Source of the DNA: an uncultured Pelagibacteraceae bacterium | GTDB taxonomy: Bacteria; Pseudomonadota; Alphaproteobacteria; Pelagibacterales; Pelagibacteraceae | Assembly (NCBI GenBank): GCA_902614055.1 | Contig: CACMJX010000005.1 | Coordinates: forward strand, 1 to 53,640 | Length of the DNA stretch: 53,640 bases | Direction: 5' to 3' | In this document: in pieces, positions 25,095-33,301 of the stretch | How positions within the stretch are numbered: the first letter of the stretch is position 1 | Layout: each line of letters opens with the position of its first letter | The notes under the pieces: generated by a model | Told to the model about the DNA's origin: nothing | What the model saw: only the letters and a program-made list of their open reading frames with translations | The model's database searches: none | Program-made: the position numbers and the translations under genes

Positions 25095-25547
25095 ATGAAG
25101 ACATTTATTGGTGGTATTGGTTGTTTTTGGGATGAAACTAAGTACGAAGGTATTGAAGGTATAATCTCTACCGAATGTGGTTACTGTGGAGGGGATGATC
25201 CCAATGTAACCTATAAAGCTGTGTGCGGTGGTGACACTGGCCATATTGAAGTTGTAAAAGTTCAATATGATGAAAAAGAAAAATCGTATGAGGACATGGT
25301 TAATCTATTTTTTGAATTGCACGACTCTACACAAGTAAATAGGCAAGGTACTTATGTAGGAATTCAATATAGATCAGAAATATTTTATAATACTGATGAA
25401 GAAAAAAAGATTGCTGAAAAAGTATTAAAAGAGGTGAACAAAAAATTAGATGGCAAGGTATCAACAAAAATATCTAAGGAAAAAAATTATTGCAAAGCAG
25501 AGGGGTATCACCAGAAATACGAACAAAAAAAATCTTTAAAATATTGA
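25095..25547 (+). CDS. msrA: Peptide-methionine (S)-S-oxide reductase
   Basis: A compact 150-residue MsrA with the catalytic motif GCFW (Cys10) and the family segments THG-like GGDTGHIEVVKVQYDE, FFELHDSTQVNRQGTYVGIQYRS and GYHQKY near the C-terminus. It reduces methionine sulfoxide, free or in proteins. Additional cysteines (SEC-like TECGYCGG and NYCKAEG) can serve as resolving residues. It follows the homocysteine methyltransferase by 18 bp, so methyl transfer to methionine and repair of oxidised methionine appear co-expressed. The N-terminus starts almost at the catalytic motif, shorter than E. coli MsrA but like other minimal forms. Confidence 0.92.
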   Translation: MKTFIGGIGCFWDETKYEGIEGIISTECGYCGGDDPNVTYKAVCGGDTGHIEVVKVQYDEKEKSYEDMVNLFFELHDSTQVNRQGTYVGIQYRSEIFYNTDEEKKIAEKVLKEVNKKLDGKVSTKISKEKNYCKAEGYHQKYEQKKSLKY

Positions 25548-26701
25548 AAATAATAAAATTAGCTTCTGTTAAAAACCCTGAATTAAAAACAATTAGAGAT
25601 AATAAGGCTTTATGGAATCTTCCAAAAACTAGAAGATTTGGTTACAGAAATTTACATAAAATAAATAGGTACAGTCTTTATCTGAGATCTGATCTAGTAT
25701 TAAAACTACAGTCAAAACCCAATAATAAAATTAGTAAAATACCATTGGTAAAAAAAATGATCAAAAATAAATCTTTTTGTTCAATAATCGTTGGCGAAGG
25801 TCAAAATATATTATTTGAAAAATACGCTAAAGATTTCAAAAAAAATCAACCACAGACAATTATGTCAATAACTAAAATGTTTGTTAACTTATTTGTAGGT
25901 GAACTTGTGAAAAATAAATCAATAGATTTGAATAAAAAAGTTTCACATTATTTGCCTAAAATCGGAAGCGGTTACGCTAATGCGAAAGTACAAGATGTTT
26001 TGAATATGAATATTATAAATTCCTATACCGAAGATTATACTAAAGCATATTCTTCCTCTTTTTTACATGAGCCCGTTGGAGGTTGGAGACTTCCAAAAAA
26101 TTTAAAAAATAATTTAAGCCAAGATGAATATTTAAATACAATTAAAAAAATTAAAAACAAAAGTTTAATAAATAAATCTGCATATGCATTTTACAAATCT
26201 GCAAATACTGATGTAGTAGGATTAATTGTAGAAAAAGTAAGTGGAAGAACTTTAAGAGATTGGGTTTTATCAGCAGTTGAAGCTGCTGGCTTTGAAGAAG
26301 GTTTATATATTGCCTCTGATAGATATGGGATGCCATGGATGTCTGGTGGTGGTTGTTTAATTACAAGAGATTTTTTAAGAATGGGTTTGCTTTTTGCAAG
26401 AAAAGGTACGGGAGTTGGAAATAGAAAAGTTGGATCACCTTCTTTTTTAGACAAAACTATTAAAAATTTAGGACCTAAATACATGGAATTATCAAAAAAT
26501 AAATATTTGTATTACTCAAATTCAACAATGGTATCAGGTAACATGATTGGACACTCTGGGTATGGAGGTCAGTTTTTGGCAACAAATTTTAAAACCGGCA
26601 AAGTCGCAGCATTCTTTTCAGTATTGGAAACAAAATCTGCAACAAAAGAGAGTTATAAAGTTGATATGATTAATATGTTGATAAACTTAGTTAACAATTA
26701 A
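25490..26701 (+). CDS. Beta-lactamase-family serine hydrolase
   Basis: A protein of up to 403 residues of the penicillin-binding/class C beta-lactamase-like superfamily. The nucleophile motif is S126-I-T-K129 (IMSITKMFVN), followed by a Tyr-x-x-x-Asn variant (FYKSANTDVVG) and HSGYGGQ in place of the KTG/HTG box. Such proteins in marine bacteria are esterases, amidases or peptidases rather than true beta-lactamases. No signal peptide is evident. The start is uncertain: TTG at 25490 (AAGGA 9 nt upstream) overlaps msrA by 58 bp, while TTG at 25544 overlaps the msrA stop as TTGA. Conserved family sequence begins only at about residue 38, so both are possible. Confidence 0.78.
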   Translation: MQSRGVSPEIRTKKIFKILKIIKLASVKNPELKTIRDNKALWNLPKTRRFGYRNLHKINRYSLYLRSDLVLKLQSKPNNKISKIPLVKKMIKNKSFCSIIVGEGQNILFEKYAKDFKKNQPQTIMSITKMFVNLFVGELVKNKSIDLNKKVSHYLPKIGSGYANAKVQDVLNMNIINSYTEDYTKAYSSSFLHEPVGGWRLPKNLKNNLSQDEYLNTIKKIKNKSLINKSAYAFYKSANTDVVGLIVEKVSGRTLRDWVLSAVEAAGFEEGLYIASDRYGMPWMSGGGCLITRDFLRMGLLFARKGTGVGNRKVGSPSFLDKTIKNLGPKYMELSKNKYLYYSNSTMVSGNMIGHSGYGGQFLATNFKTGKVAAFFSVLETKSATKESYKVDMINMLINLVNN

Positions 26702-26709
26702 AATTAAAA

Positions 26710-27699
26710 TTAAGAATACCTAGAAATTAATTTTTTGAGATGATTATCTGTGACACCACAACACCCTCCGATAATTTGAATTTGATCATCAATTAGTTTT
26801 CCACATTCATCAGCAAATTCATCCTCTGCGTATGTCACTGTTGCCTTATGTGTTTTTGTATCAAACTTATGTATCTCTGGATAAAACATAATTGGACCCT
26901 GCCAATTATTTTTAATTACCCTCAATCCATCGAAGGCATCAACAAGCCAAGTATGCATAATACCATAAACATCTCCGCCCATATTTGTTAGAGATTTCAT
27001 AATATCATCTAAAAGAACAATCTTGTCATCAGGAATAAATTTTGGTTGCTCTTTGTATATACTTTCATCATAAATAAGTGATTTTTCTTTTTCAGCTCTA
27101 AAATTTCTTCCAATAACGTTATTATCAAACTTGCTTATACAGCAACTAAGTCCAACCCAAACAGGTAAACCAGTTTCTAATGCAGAGTTAAGTAAGATTT
27201 TTGAGTGATCTATATCTAATATCATTTCTAGAATTAAAAGATCGACTCCCTCTTCTTTTAAGATTTTAGCAGCCTCTTTATAATTTCTCTCTTCCTCTCT
27301 AAATGAAGGTATGTATTTTGGGTTTGGAACAAATTCATTTTCCTTCAATGAGAAAAAATTCGACATACTCCCTGCTATTCCAACTATATTTTCTTTTCCC
27401 TTATTCTTAATTGCCTTTTTGGCTATTTCGACAGATCTAACAATAAACTCCTTTGTTTCATTACCTCTATTAACGCTATTCATATTGTGTCTTGTAGTGC
27501 TAAAGGTATTTGCTGTAATAAGATCACAGCCTGCATCCATAAAATTTTCATGAACTTGTCTTACAATTTCTGGTGCTGTGATTGTTGCTAATGCAGAAAA
27601 AGCTGGCGTCATCTCACCTCCTAAGTTTGCAATCTCAGAACCATTTCCACCATCTAAGAATATTTTTGAATTTGATTTAAACTTTTCTTTAAACAGCAT
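26710..27699 (-). CDS. Second homocysteine S-methyltransferase-family protein
   Basis: A 329-residue relative of the enzyme at 24162 but clearly divergent. FLDGGNGSEIANLGGEM opens the barrel, ITANTFSTTRHNMNS follows, and zinc-ligand cysteines are present as Cys186/187 (GLSCC) and Cys313-Cys314 (IIGGCCGVT). Differences around the homocysteine and donor pockets suggest a different methyl donor (for example a sulfonium compound or another betaine). It begins immediately after the stop of the upstream EamA gene with no leader, so no riboswitch can control it separately. Converges on the serine hydrolase with 8 bp between stops. Confidence 0.85.
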   Translation of the reverse strand: MLFKEKFKSNSKIFLDGGNGSEIANLGGEMTPAFSALATITAPEIVRQVHENFMDAGCDLITANTFSTTRHNMNSVNRGNETKEFIVRSVEIAKKAIKNKGKENIVGIAGSMSNFFSLKENEFVPNPKYIPSFREEERNYKEAAKILKEEGVDLLILEMILDIDHSKILLNSALETGLPVWVGLSCCISKFDNNVIGRNFRAEKEKSLIYDESIYKEQPKFIPDDKIVLLDDIMKSLTNMGGDVYGIMHTWLVDAFDGLRVIKNNWQGPIMFYPEIHKFDTKTHKATVTYAEDEFADECGKLIDDQIQIIGGCCGVTDNHLKKLISRYS

Positions 27700-28593
27700 C
27701 TACTTTTCTTCTTTTGGTGCTAGAACAACAGCTAATACTCCTCCTACAACAATCATTGTACTTCCAACAACTTCTCTCCAACCAAATGTTTCGTCAGTCA
27801 GAATGCCAGCTGATATAACTCCAACTACTATTTCGCTTAAATACAATATTGCACAAAGGCCTGCACCTAAAACAGATGGAGACCACATTATAACTACTCC
27901 GGTAGGAATAAAATAAAATACTGAAATAAGAACTAAAAAAGTAAACATTGATGCAAAGGCTTCAATCGGTGGCATAGGTCCTAAGTAATCTTTTAAAATA
28001 AAGCCAGCAAAAATGTTAAATATTGTCCCATAAACGAAGAAAGAAAAGATTACTGGAAACACACCGTCTGTTTTAGAAATTTCTAAACGTACTAATCCAG
28101 CGCCAAATAGTACACCTCCTAGTAATGCCAACCAATCTCCTGCATTTTGTGGTAATGGTATGATATTAGATTGACTGAAAACTACCCACAAGCCCCCAAG
28201 TGCTAAGCTTAAAGTTAAAACTCTTTCTAAACCTGGTCTTTTTTTTAAAAAATATATTTCAAAAATAGTCGTCCAGACAGGTATCATGTAAAACATGATC
28301 AATGCTCTTACAACATCTGTAAGCAAGAAACTTAATGCGTAACATATAAAACCACTGCCGGTTAAAAAACCAACAAAAGGAATTTCTAAACCAGATGTAC
28401 GACCTTTATACTTTCTCCACAAAGAGATGGGTGTAAGTAATAAAATTCCGATCATCATTTGAGAAATTGTTCCCCAACCTCCAGTAAGTCCCCCATCTTC
28501 TAAAATTCTTTGAGGTAGCCAATAAACTCCCCATGATCCAGCAGCTATTGCTAATGCAAAAGCTATTTTAAAATGATGTTTGTGTCTGACCAT
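27700..28593 (-). CDS. EamA/DMT-family membrane transporter
   Basis: A 297-residue protein with about ten membrane helices and two EamA repeats (SWGVYWLPQRILEDGG and SLLRAL-like MFYMIPVWTTIFEIYFLKKRPGLERV in the first, WSPSVLGAGLCAILYLSEIVVG in the second). Probable exporter of a small metabolite. Its start is coupled to the amidase stop (shared base at 28593), and the methyltransferase follows without a gap, so amidase, transporter and methyltransferase form one translational unit. Substrate unknown. Confidence 0.87.
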   Translation of the reverse strand: MVRHKHHFKIAFALAIAAGSWGVYWLPQRILEDGGLTGGWGTISQMMIGILLLTPISLWRKYKGRTSGLEIPFVGFLTGSGFICYALSFLLTDVVRALIMFYMIPVWTTIFEIYFLKKRPGLERVLTLSLALGGLWVVFSQSNIIPLPQNAGDWLALLGGVLFGAGLVRLEISKTDGVFPVIFSFFVYGTIFNIFAGFILKDYLGPMPPIEAFASMFTFLVLISVFYFIPTGVVIMWSPSVLGAGLCAILYLSEIVVGVISAGILTDETFGWREVVGSTMIVVGGVLAVVLAPKEEK

Positions 28594-30011
28594 TAGTTTA
28601 ATTTTGGTTTAATTTTAGAATAATTAAAAATTTCTTCATATCTTTTTGCAAAAGATATCACTTTTAAATCTTCTTTTTGTTTTGCTATAATTTGAATACC
28701 TATTGGAAATCCCTCTTTATTAAAACCAATAGGTAAAGAAATTGATGGTAAGTAAAAAAGACTAGCAAATATATGTATTTCAATCCATCTATGATAAGTA
28801 TCCATTAATTTATCATTAATTTTTTCTGGGTGTCTTAAATTTTTATCAAAAGGAAATGATTGTTGAGATGGTAAAGCTAAAAAATCAAAATCACCAAATA
28901 AACTATTTACATCATTTGATAATTCAATTCTTGAGTTAAGAGCAGATTTTACATCTTCATCTGTAAGTTTGATACCTTTATTGTATTCCCATATCGCTTG
29001 TGGAGTCATTTCATTAACATCTTTTATATTCATTGTAATAATATCCTCATAAATACTTTTTGCTCTCAACGTTCCCCAGCAATTCCATAATTTATGAGCA
29101 TCTATTTTTGGTTTTAAGTTTTCAATTATAACTTTATGCTTTTCAAGATTGTTAAGTTGTTTGTTGCATATTTCAATTATCTCAGGATCATATTGATAAT
29201 TACCATTCATATCAGATAACCATCCAATTTTTATTTTTGAAAATTCCTGGTCACTTAAATTAACCTCACTAAAAGAATTATCTAAACTGAAAGAAATTGG
29301 ATCTTCTTTATGTTCTCCAACTATGACATCTAAAAAAATAGACATATCTTCAGGTGTTCTGGCTAGACATCCTGGTGTTGAAATAACTGGAAGATTTTTC
29401 TTTTTTTCATTTGTTCGATAATCGGGAAGTAATCCTGGTGTTGGTCTAAAACCATAAACATTTGCGTAAGCAGCAGGTGTTCTACAAGAACCCATCATAT
29501 CTGTACCATCAGCAAATGGCAGTAAATTTGCTGCAACTGCAACACCAGCTCCACCACTCGATCCACCTGATGATTGACTATTTCCATATATGTTTGGTGT
29601 TATTCCAAATAATCTATTAGCTGTATGAGCGCCCACTCCTAATTCAGCAGTATTTGTCTTTCCAATTATTAATCCACCAGCATCTATCTGACGATCAACA
29701 ATTATAGAATTTTTTTTTGGAAAATAATCTTTATATCCAGGAAAACCATAAGTGGTTGGAAAACCAACTACATCTAGCAAATCTTTAGAGGCAAGAGGTA
29801 AGCCAAATAACGGCTTATTCTGTTCAAAATTTTTGTCCTTAATCTCAGCTTCTTTAATTATTTCCTCTTCATCCTTAATTGAAACAATAGCATTCAAAGA
29901 TGGATTAAATTTTTTTATTCTTTCAAAATATAAGCCAACTATTTCTTTTACTGAAACATCCTTTTTCTTAATTAAAGAAATAATTTCTTTAACTGATTTA
30001 TTTTCAAGCAT
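28593..30011 (-). CDS. Amidase-signature family hydrolase
   Basis: A 472-residue amidase with the Ser-cisSer-Lys triad: Lys76 in LASKDLLD, Ser151 in the SSGGSSGGAG segment, and nucleophile Ser175 in DMMGSCRTPAAY. The nucleophile neighbourhood is MGSCRTPA, whereas most relatives have GGSIRxPA; this is a modest variation. The family hydrolyses linear amides to acid and amine. It lies between the iron alcohol dehydrogenase and an EamA transporter in the same direction. GatA is ruled out by the lack of gatB/gatC neighbours and by the divergent C-terminal half. Substrate unknown. Confidence 0.88.
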   Translation of the reverse strand: MLENKSVKEIISLIKKKDVSVKEIVGLYFERIKKFNPSLNAIVSIKDEEEIIKEAEIKDKNFEQNKPLFGLPLASKDLLDVVGFPTTYGFPGYKDYFPKKNSIIVDRQIDAGGLIIGKTNTAELGVGAHTANRLFGITPNIYGNSQSSGGSSGGAGVAVAANLLPFADGTDMMGSCRTPAAYANVYGFRPTPGLLPDYRTNEKKKNLPVISTPGCLARTPEDMSIFLDVIVGEHKEDPISFSLDNSFSEVNLSDQEFSKIKIGWLSDMNGNYQYDPEIIEICNKQLNNLEKHKVIIENLKPKIDAHKLWNCWGTLRAKSIYEDIITMNIKDVNEMTPQAIWEYNKGIKLTDEDVKSALNSRIELSNDVNSLFGDFDFLALPSQQSFPFDKNLRHPEKINDKLMDTYHRWIEIHIFASLFYLPSISLPIGFNKEGFPIGIQIIAKQKEDLKVISFAKRYEEIFNYSKIKPKLN

Positions 30012-30023
30012 GGGAATTTACTA

Positions 30024-31214
30024 TTACCTAGCTTTTTTAATGGATGCTAGAGTAATTTCCTTTATTTCTTCTAAAGTTGCTTTTCTAGGATTTTGTCCAT
30101 AGGCTTGATCTTTCATTGATTTTTCAGCAATTCTATCAACACAATCCTCGGGGACTCCAATTTCGCTCAAACTTTTTGGAATTTTAATTCTATCAAGAAT
30201 GTTTTCAATGTTTGATATAAATGCATCTACAGAATGATCTTTAAATTGCATAGCCTCTGACATTCTTTTAACTTTTTCTTCCATACCTGGTAAATTATAT
30301 TTTAAAACTACAGGTAATATTATTGCATTCGTTAGTCCGTGATGAGTATTGTATTCGGCTCCAACCATATGAGCAATAGCATGTACTAATCCTAAACCTT
30401 TTAAAAAAGAAATTCCCGCTAAACAAGATCCAACATGCATTCCACCTCTTGCAACTATATTGCTAGGATCTTCTACAGCTGTGATTAAAGATTTTGATAT
30501 CAAAGATAAACCCTCTAAAGCAGCACCATCACACATTGGATTGAAACCAGGGACACAATAACCCTCTATACCATGGATTAAAGCATCTGCACCAGTCCAT
30601 GCCGTTAAATTTGCTGGCAATCCAATAGTTAGTTCTGGATCTAACAATGCTAAGGAAGGTCTAACATCTGGATGCCACATACAAAATTTCATGCCTTCTT
30701 TTAAATAAGTAACCATAGCTGAAATTTCTGTTTCAGCTCCAGTTCCAGCAGTTGTTGGAATAGTTATAATTTTTGGGAACGGGTTATCCTTACTGATGTT
30801 AGGCGGAGTTAATTCAAACTCAAAATCTCTTAATGGAACGTCATTGTTTGCTGTGAGGCAAATTAATTTTCCTCCATCCATGGCACTGCCTCCACCGATT
30901 GCAATTATAGCATCATGGTTTCCATCTTTAAATTTACTAACACCATTTGAAACTTCATCTTCTCTTGGATTTGGAGATATATCAAAAAATAAATCGGATT
31001 TTACATCAGAACTTTTTAAATAATTTTGTAAATTAATTATAAATGGTAATTTTGTGCTACCTTTATCTGTAACAATTAAAGGGTTTTTAATATTTAAATT
31101 ATTACAGATACCACCTATTTCTTTCAATCTACCTGGACCGTATGCAATATTAGTCGGAAACGTCCAATCTTGATTGGATAGAATATCGGTTTCGTTAAGT
31201 TTAAAACTTTGCAT
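30024..31214 (-). CDS. Iron-containing (type III) alcohol dehydrogenase
   Basis: A 396-residue enzyme with NAD-binding GGGSAMDGGK near residue 105, TIPTTAGTGAETE near residue 150, and metal ligands in TGADALIHGIEGY, GLVHAIAHMVGAEY and HHGLTNAIILP. The family interconverts alcohols and aldehydes or ketones using Fe or Zn and NAD(P). It opens a minus-strand operon followed 12 bp later by the amidase. A 36 bp gap separates it from the divergent EamA gene. Substrate not predictable from sequence alone; 4-hydroxybutyrate-type or 1,3-propanediol-type activities occur in relatives. Confidence 0.9.
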   Translation of the reverse strand: MQSFKLNETDILSNQDWTFPTNIAYGPGRLKEIGGICNNLNIKNPLIVTDKGSTKLPFIINLQNYLKSSDVKSDLFFDISPNPREDEVSNGVSKFKDGNHDAIIAIGGGSAMDGGKLICLTANNDVPLRDFEFELTPPNISKDNPFPKIITIPTTAGTGAETEISAMVTYLKEGMKFCMWHPDVRPSLALLDPELTIGLPANLTAWTGADALIHGIEGYCVPGFNPMCDGAALEGLSLISKSLITAVEDPSNIVARGGMHVGSCLAGISFLKGLGLVHAIAHMVGAEYNTHHGLTNAIILPVVLKYNLPGMEEKVKRMSEAMQFKDHSVDAFISNIENILDRIKIPKSLSEIGVPEDCVDRIAEKSMKDQAYGQNPRKATLEEIKEITLASIKKAR

Positions 31215-31250
31215 TTCTTTTATAAAGTATACAATTTTAAAAAATTATAA

Positions 31251-32183
31251 ATGAATATTTCCTCAGAAAAAACAGATTTAAAAAAAACATATTTAGCAAT
31301 ATTTACCATGCTCTTAGCAATACTATGTGTGGATATGTATATGGTTGTAATAAAGTTTTTGGGTAATGAATATACTGTAATTCAGTTAGCAGTATTCAGA
31401 AATATTGCGGGGGTAATCCCTTTATTTATACTTATTTTATTTACCAAAGAGTACATTTCAGTTTTTAGGAACCTAAACAATAAATTCATTATCTTAAGCT
31501 TTTTTAGAGGTTTGGCTTTCTTATCAATGAATATATTTATATTTATTTCTGTTATTAACTTAGAATTTGCTACTGCTATGGTTCTTACATTTTCTTCACC
31601 ATTTTTCATTGTAATTTTATCGATAATTTTTTTAAAGGATAAGGTTGGTATTTATAGATGGTCTGCAATTTTTATAGGTTTTTTTGGAGTTGTTTTAATT
31701 GTTCAGCCAGGAAGTGACATATTTAGTTTTTACTCAATATTTCCAATTCTAACTGCGATAGCTTGGGCATTAAGTGTGATAATTTTAAAATTTATACCTG
31801 ATGGTCATTCAACAGCAAAAATTCAATTATATACTTTAATATTTAATGTAATTGGTGGTGTTGTTCTGTTTTTATTGACCACTGGACATGCAGAAATAAA
31901 AAATACTCAAGATTTTTTTCTTATGACATTGACTGGTATTCTTGGAGGTACTGCAGCAATACTTTTTATCTATTCTTACAGATTAATCTCTGCAAGTAAG
32001 ATGGCTTCGTTTGAATATTTTGGCATTCCTTCATCATTTGTTTTGGGCTGGTTATTTTTTAATGAAGCTCCTTGGGAACAATTATTTCCAGGAGTTTTCG
32101 TAATTGTGTTTGCTGGAATGATTATAATTTGGAGAGATAAAGTAAAACAAAAAAAAACTAAGGTGAGTAGAGAAATTAACTAG
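31251..32183 (+). CDS. EamA/DMT-family membrane transporter
   Basis: A 310-residue protein with about ten helices. The first repeat has VIQLAVFRNIAGVIPL, FATAMVLTFSSPFFIVIL and RWSAIFIGFFGVVLIVQPG, the second AIAWALSVIILKF and ASKMASFEYFGIPSSFVLGWLFF. It is similar in layout to the EamA protein at 49368, especially in the RWSAI segment. Its end overlaps the convergent proV-like gene by 8 bp. A probable metabolite exporter of unknown substrate. Confidence 0.87.
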   Translation: MNISSEKTDLKKTYLAIFTMLLAILCVDMYMVVIKFLGNEYTVIQLAVFRNIAGVIPLFILILFTKEYISVFRNLNNKFIILSFFRGLAFLSMNIFIFISVINLEFATAMVLTFSSPFFIVILSIIFLKDKVGIYRWSAIFIGFFGVVLIVQPGSDIFSFYSIFPILTAIAWALSVIILKFIPDGHSTAKIQLYTLIFNVIGGVVLFLLTTGHAEIKNTQDFFLMTLTGILGGTAAILFIYSYRLISASKMASFEYFGIPSSFVLGWLFFNEAPWEQLFPGVFVIVFAGMIIIWRDKVKQKKTKVSREIN

Positions 32184-33222
32184 CAGATTTCATTGATTTC
32201 ATAACTATTGCTCTATCAATTTCACCAATAAGCTCACCTGTCTCACTATTAACCACTGGAAATTTCTGATCTGTATCTACAAGCTTATCAATTAAAGTTT
32301 CTATTTTTGAATTGTGAGGAATATTATTTGATCCGTTTTCAAACATTTTTTTTGTATCGTCACAACATTCTTCCCTCATTACTTTGCTTGCACTAAGGAC
32401 TTTGTATTTTGGCACATCTTCGCAAAAATCTTTTACATATTGATCTTTGGGGTTAGCAACTATTTCCTCTGGTGTCCCTACTTGAGAAACTTCTCCATCT
32501 TTCATAATTGCAATATGATCACCCATTTTAATTGCCTCTAAGAAATCATGAGTAATAAATACCATAGTCTTCTGTAACTTTTCTTGAATCTTTAAAAGTT
32601 CATCCTGCATTTCTCTTCTAATTAATGGATCTAATGCTGAAAAGGGTTCATCAAAAATTAAAATTTCTGGATCTACAGCTAATGCACGAGCTAAACCCAC
32701 CCTTTGTTGCATTCCTCCTGATAGTTCTCTTGGATAATTATTGTGCCAACCTTCTAAACCAACCATTTTTAAAACTTCCATTGATTTTTCTACTCTATCA
32801 TTTTTTTTATTTCCTCTAATCTCTAAACCATATCCAATATTCTCCACAACTGTTCTATGTGGAAATAAACCAAAATGTTGAAAAACCATGCTCATTTTAT
32901 TTCTTCTTAAATCTAATAATTCTTTTCCGCTCATTTTCGTTACGTCAACATCATCCATTTTTACTGTTCCAGACGTTGGTTCAATTAATCTTGAAATGCA
33001 TCTAACTAAGGTTGATTTTCCGCTTCCCGATAAACCCATTACAACAAATGTCTCACCTTTCTCAATTGAAAAGCTAACATCTTTTACTGCAACCACATGT
33101 CCGGTTTTTTCTTGAACTTCTTTTATTGATAAACTTTTATCTAAATCTTTAATTATTCTTTGTTCGTCAGAACCAAATAATTTCCAAACATTTGAACACG
33201 TTATTTTTGGTTGATTATTCAT
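32176..33222 (-). CDS. proV: Glycine betaine/proline-type ABC ATPase (ProV)
   Basis: A 348-residue ProV-like ATPase with a Walker A containing Lys69 (VMGLSGSGKST), Q-loop VFQHFGLFPHRTV, signature LSGGMQQRVGLARAL, Walker B ILIFDEPFSALDPLI and the switch histidine in ITHDF. The N-terminus carries the ProV-type helix (SIKEVQEKTGHVVAVKDVSF). The C-terminal regulatory part is shorter than in E. coli ProV, about one CBS-like unit (KFPVVNSETGELIGEIDRA), so ionic-strength sensing may differ. It is transcribed divergently from the fused permease gene, 79 bp away, instead of forming the usual proVWX operon. A paralogue lies at 38460. Confidence 0.92.
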   Translation of the reverse strand: MNNQPKITCSNVWKLFGSDEQRIIKDLDKSLSIKEVQEKTGHVVAVKDVSFSIEKGETFVVMGLSGSGKSTLVRCISRLIEPTSGTVKMDDVDVTKMSGKELLDLRRNKMSMVFQHFGLFPHRTVVENIGYGLEIRGNKKNDRVEKSMEVLKMVGLEGWHNNYPRELSGGMQQRVGLARALAVDPEILIFDEPFSALDPLIRREMQDELLKIQEKLQKTMVFITHDFLEAIKMGDHIAIMKDGEVSQVGTPEEIVANPKDQYVKDFCEDVPKYKVLSASKVMREECCDDTKKMFENGSNNIPHNSKIETLIDKLVDTDQKFPVVNSETGELIGEIDRAIVMKSMKSAS

Positions 33223-33301
33223 ATTTTGTTATTTTAATAACACAAAAATAGACAATATTTTTCTTTAAAAGTAAAATTATTTATTTTAAATTTTAGATAA
33301 T

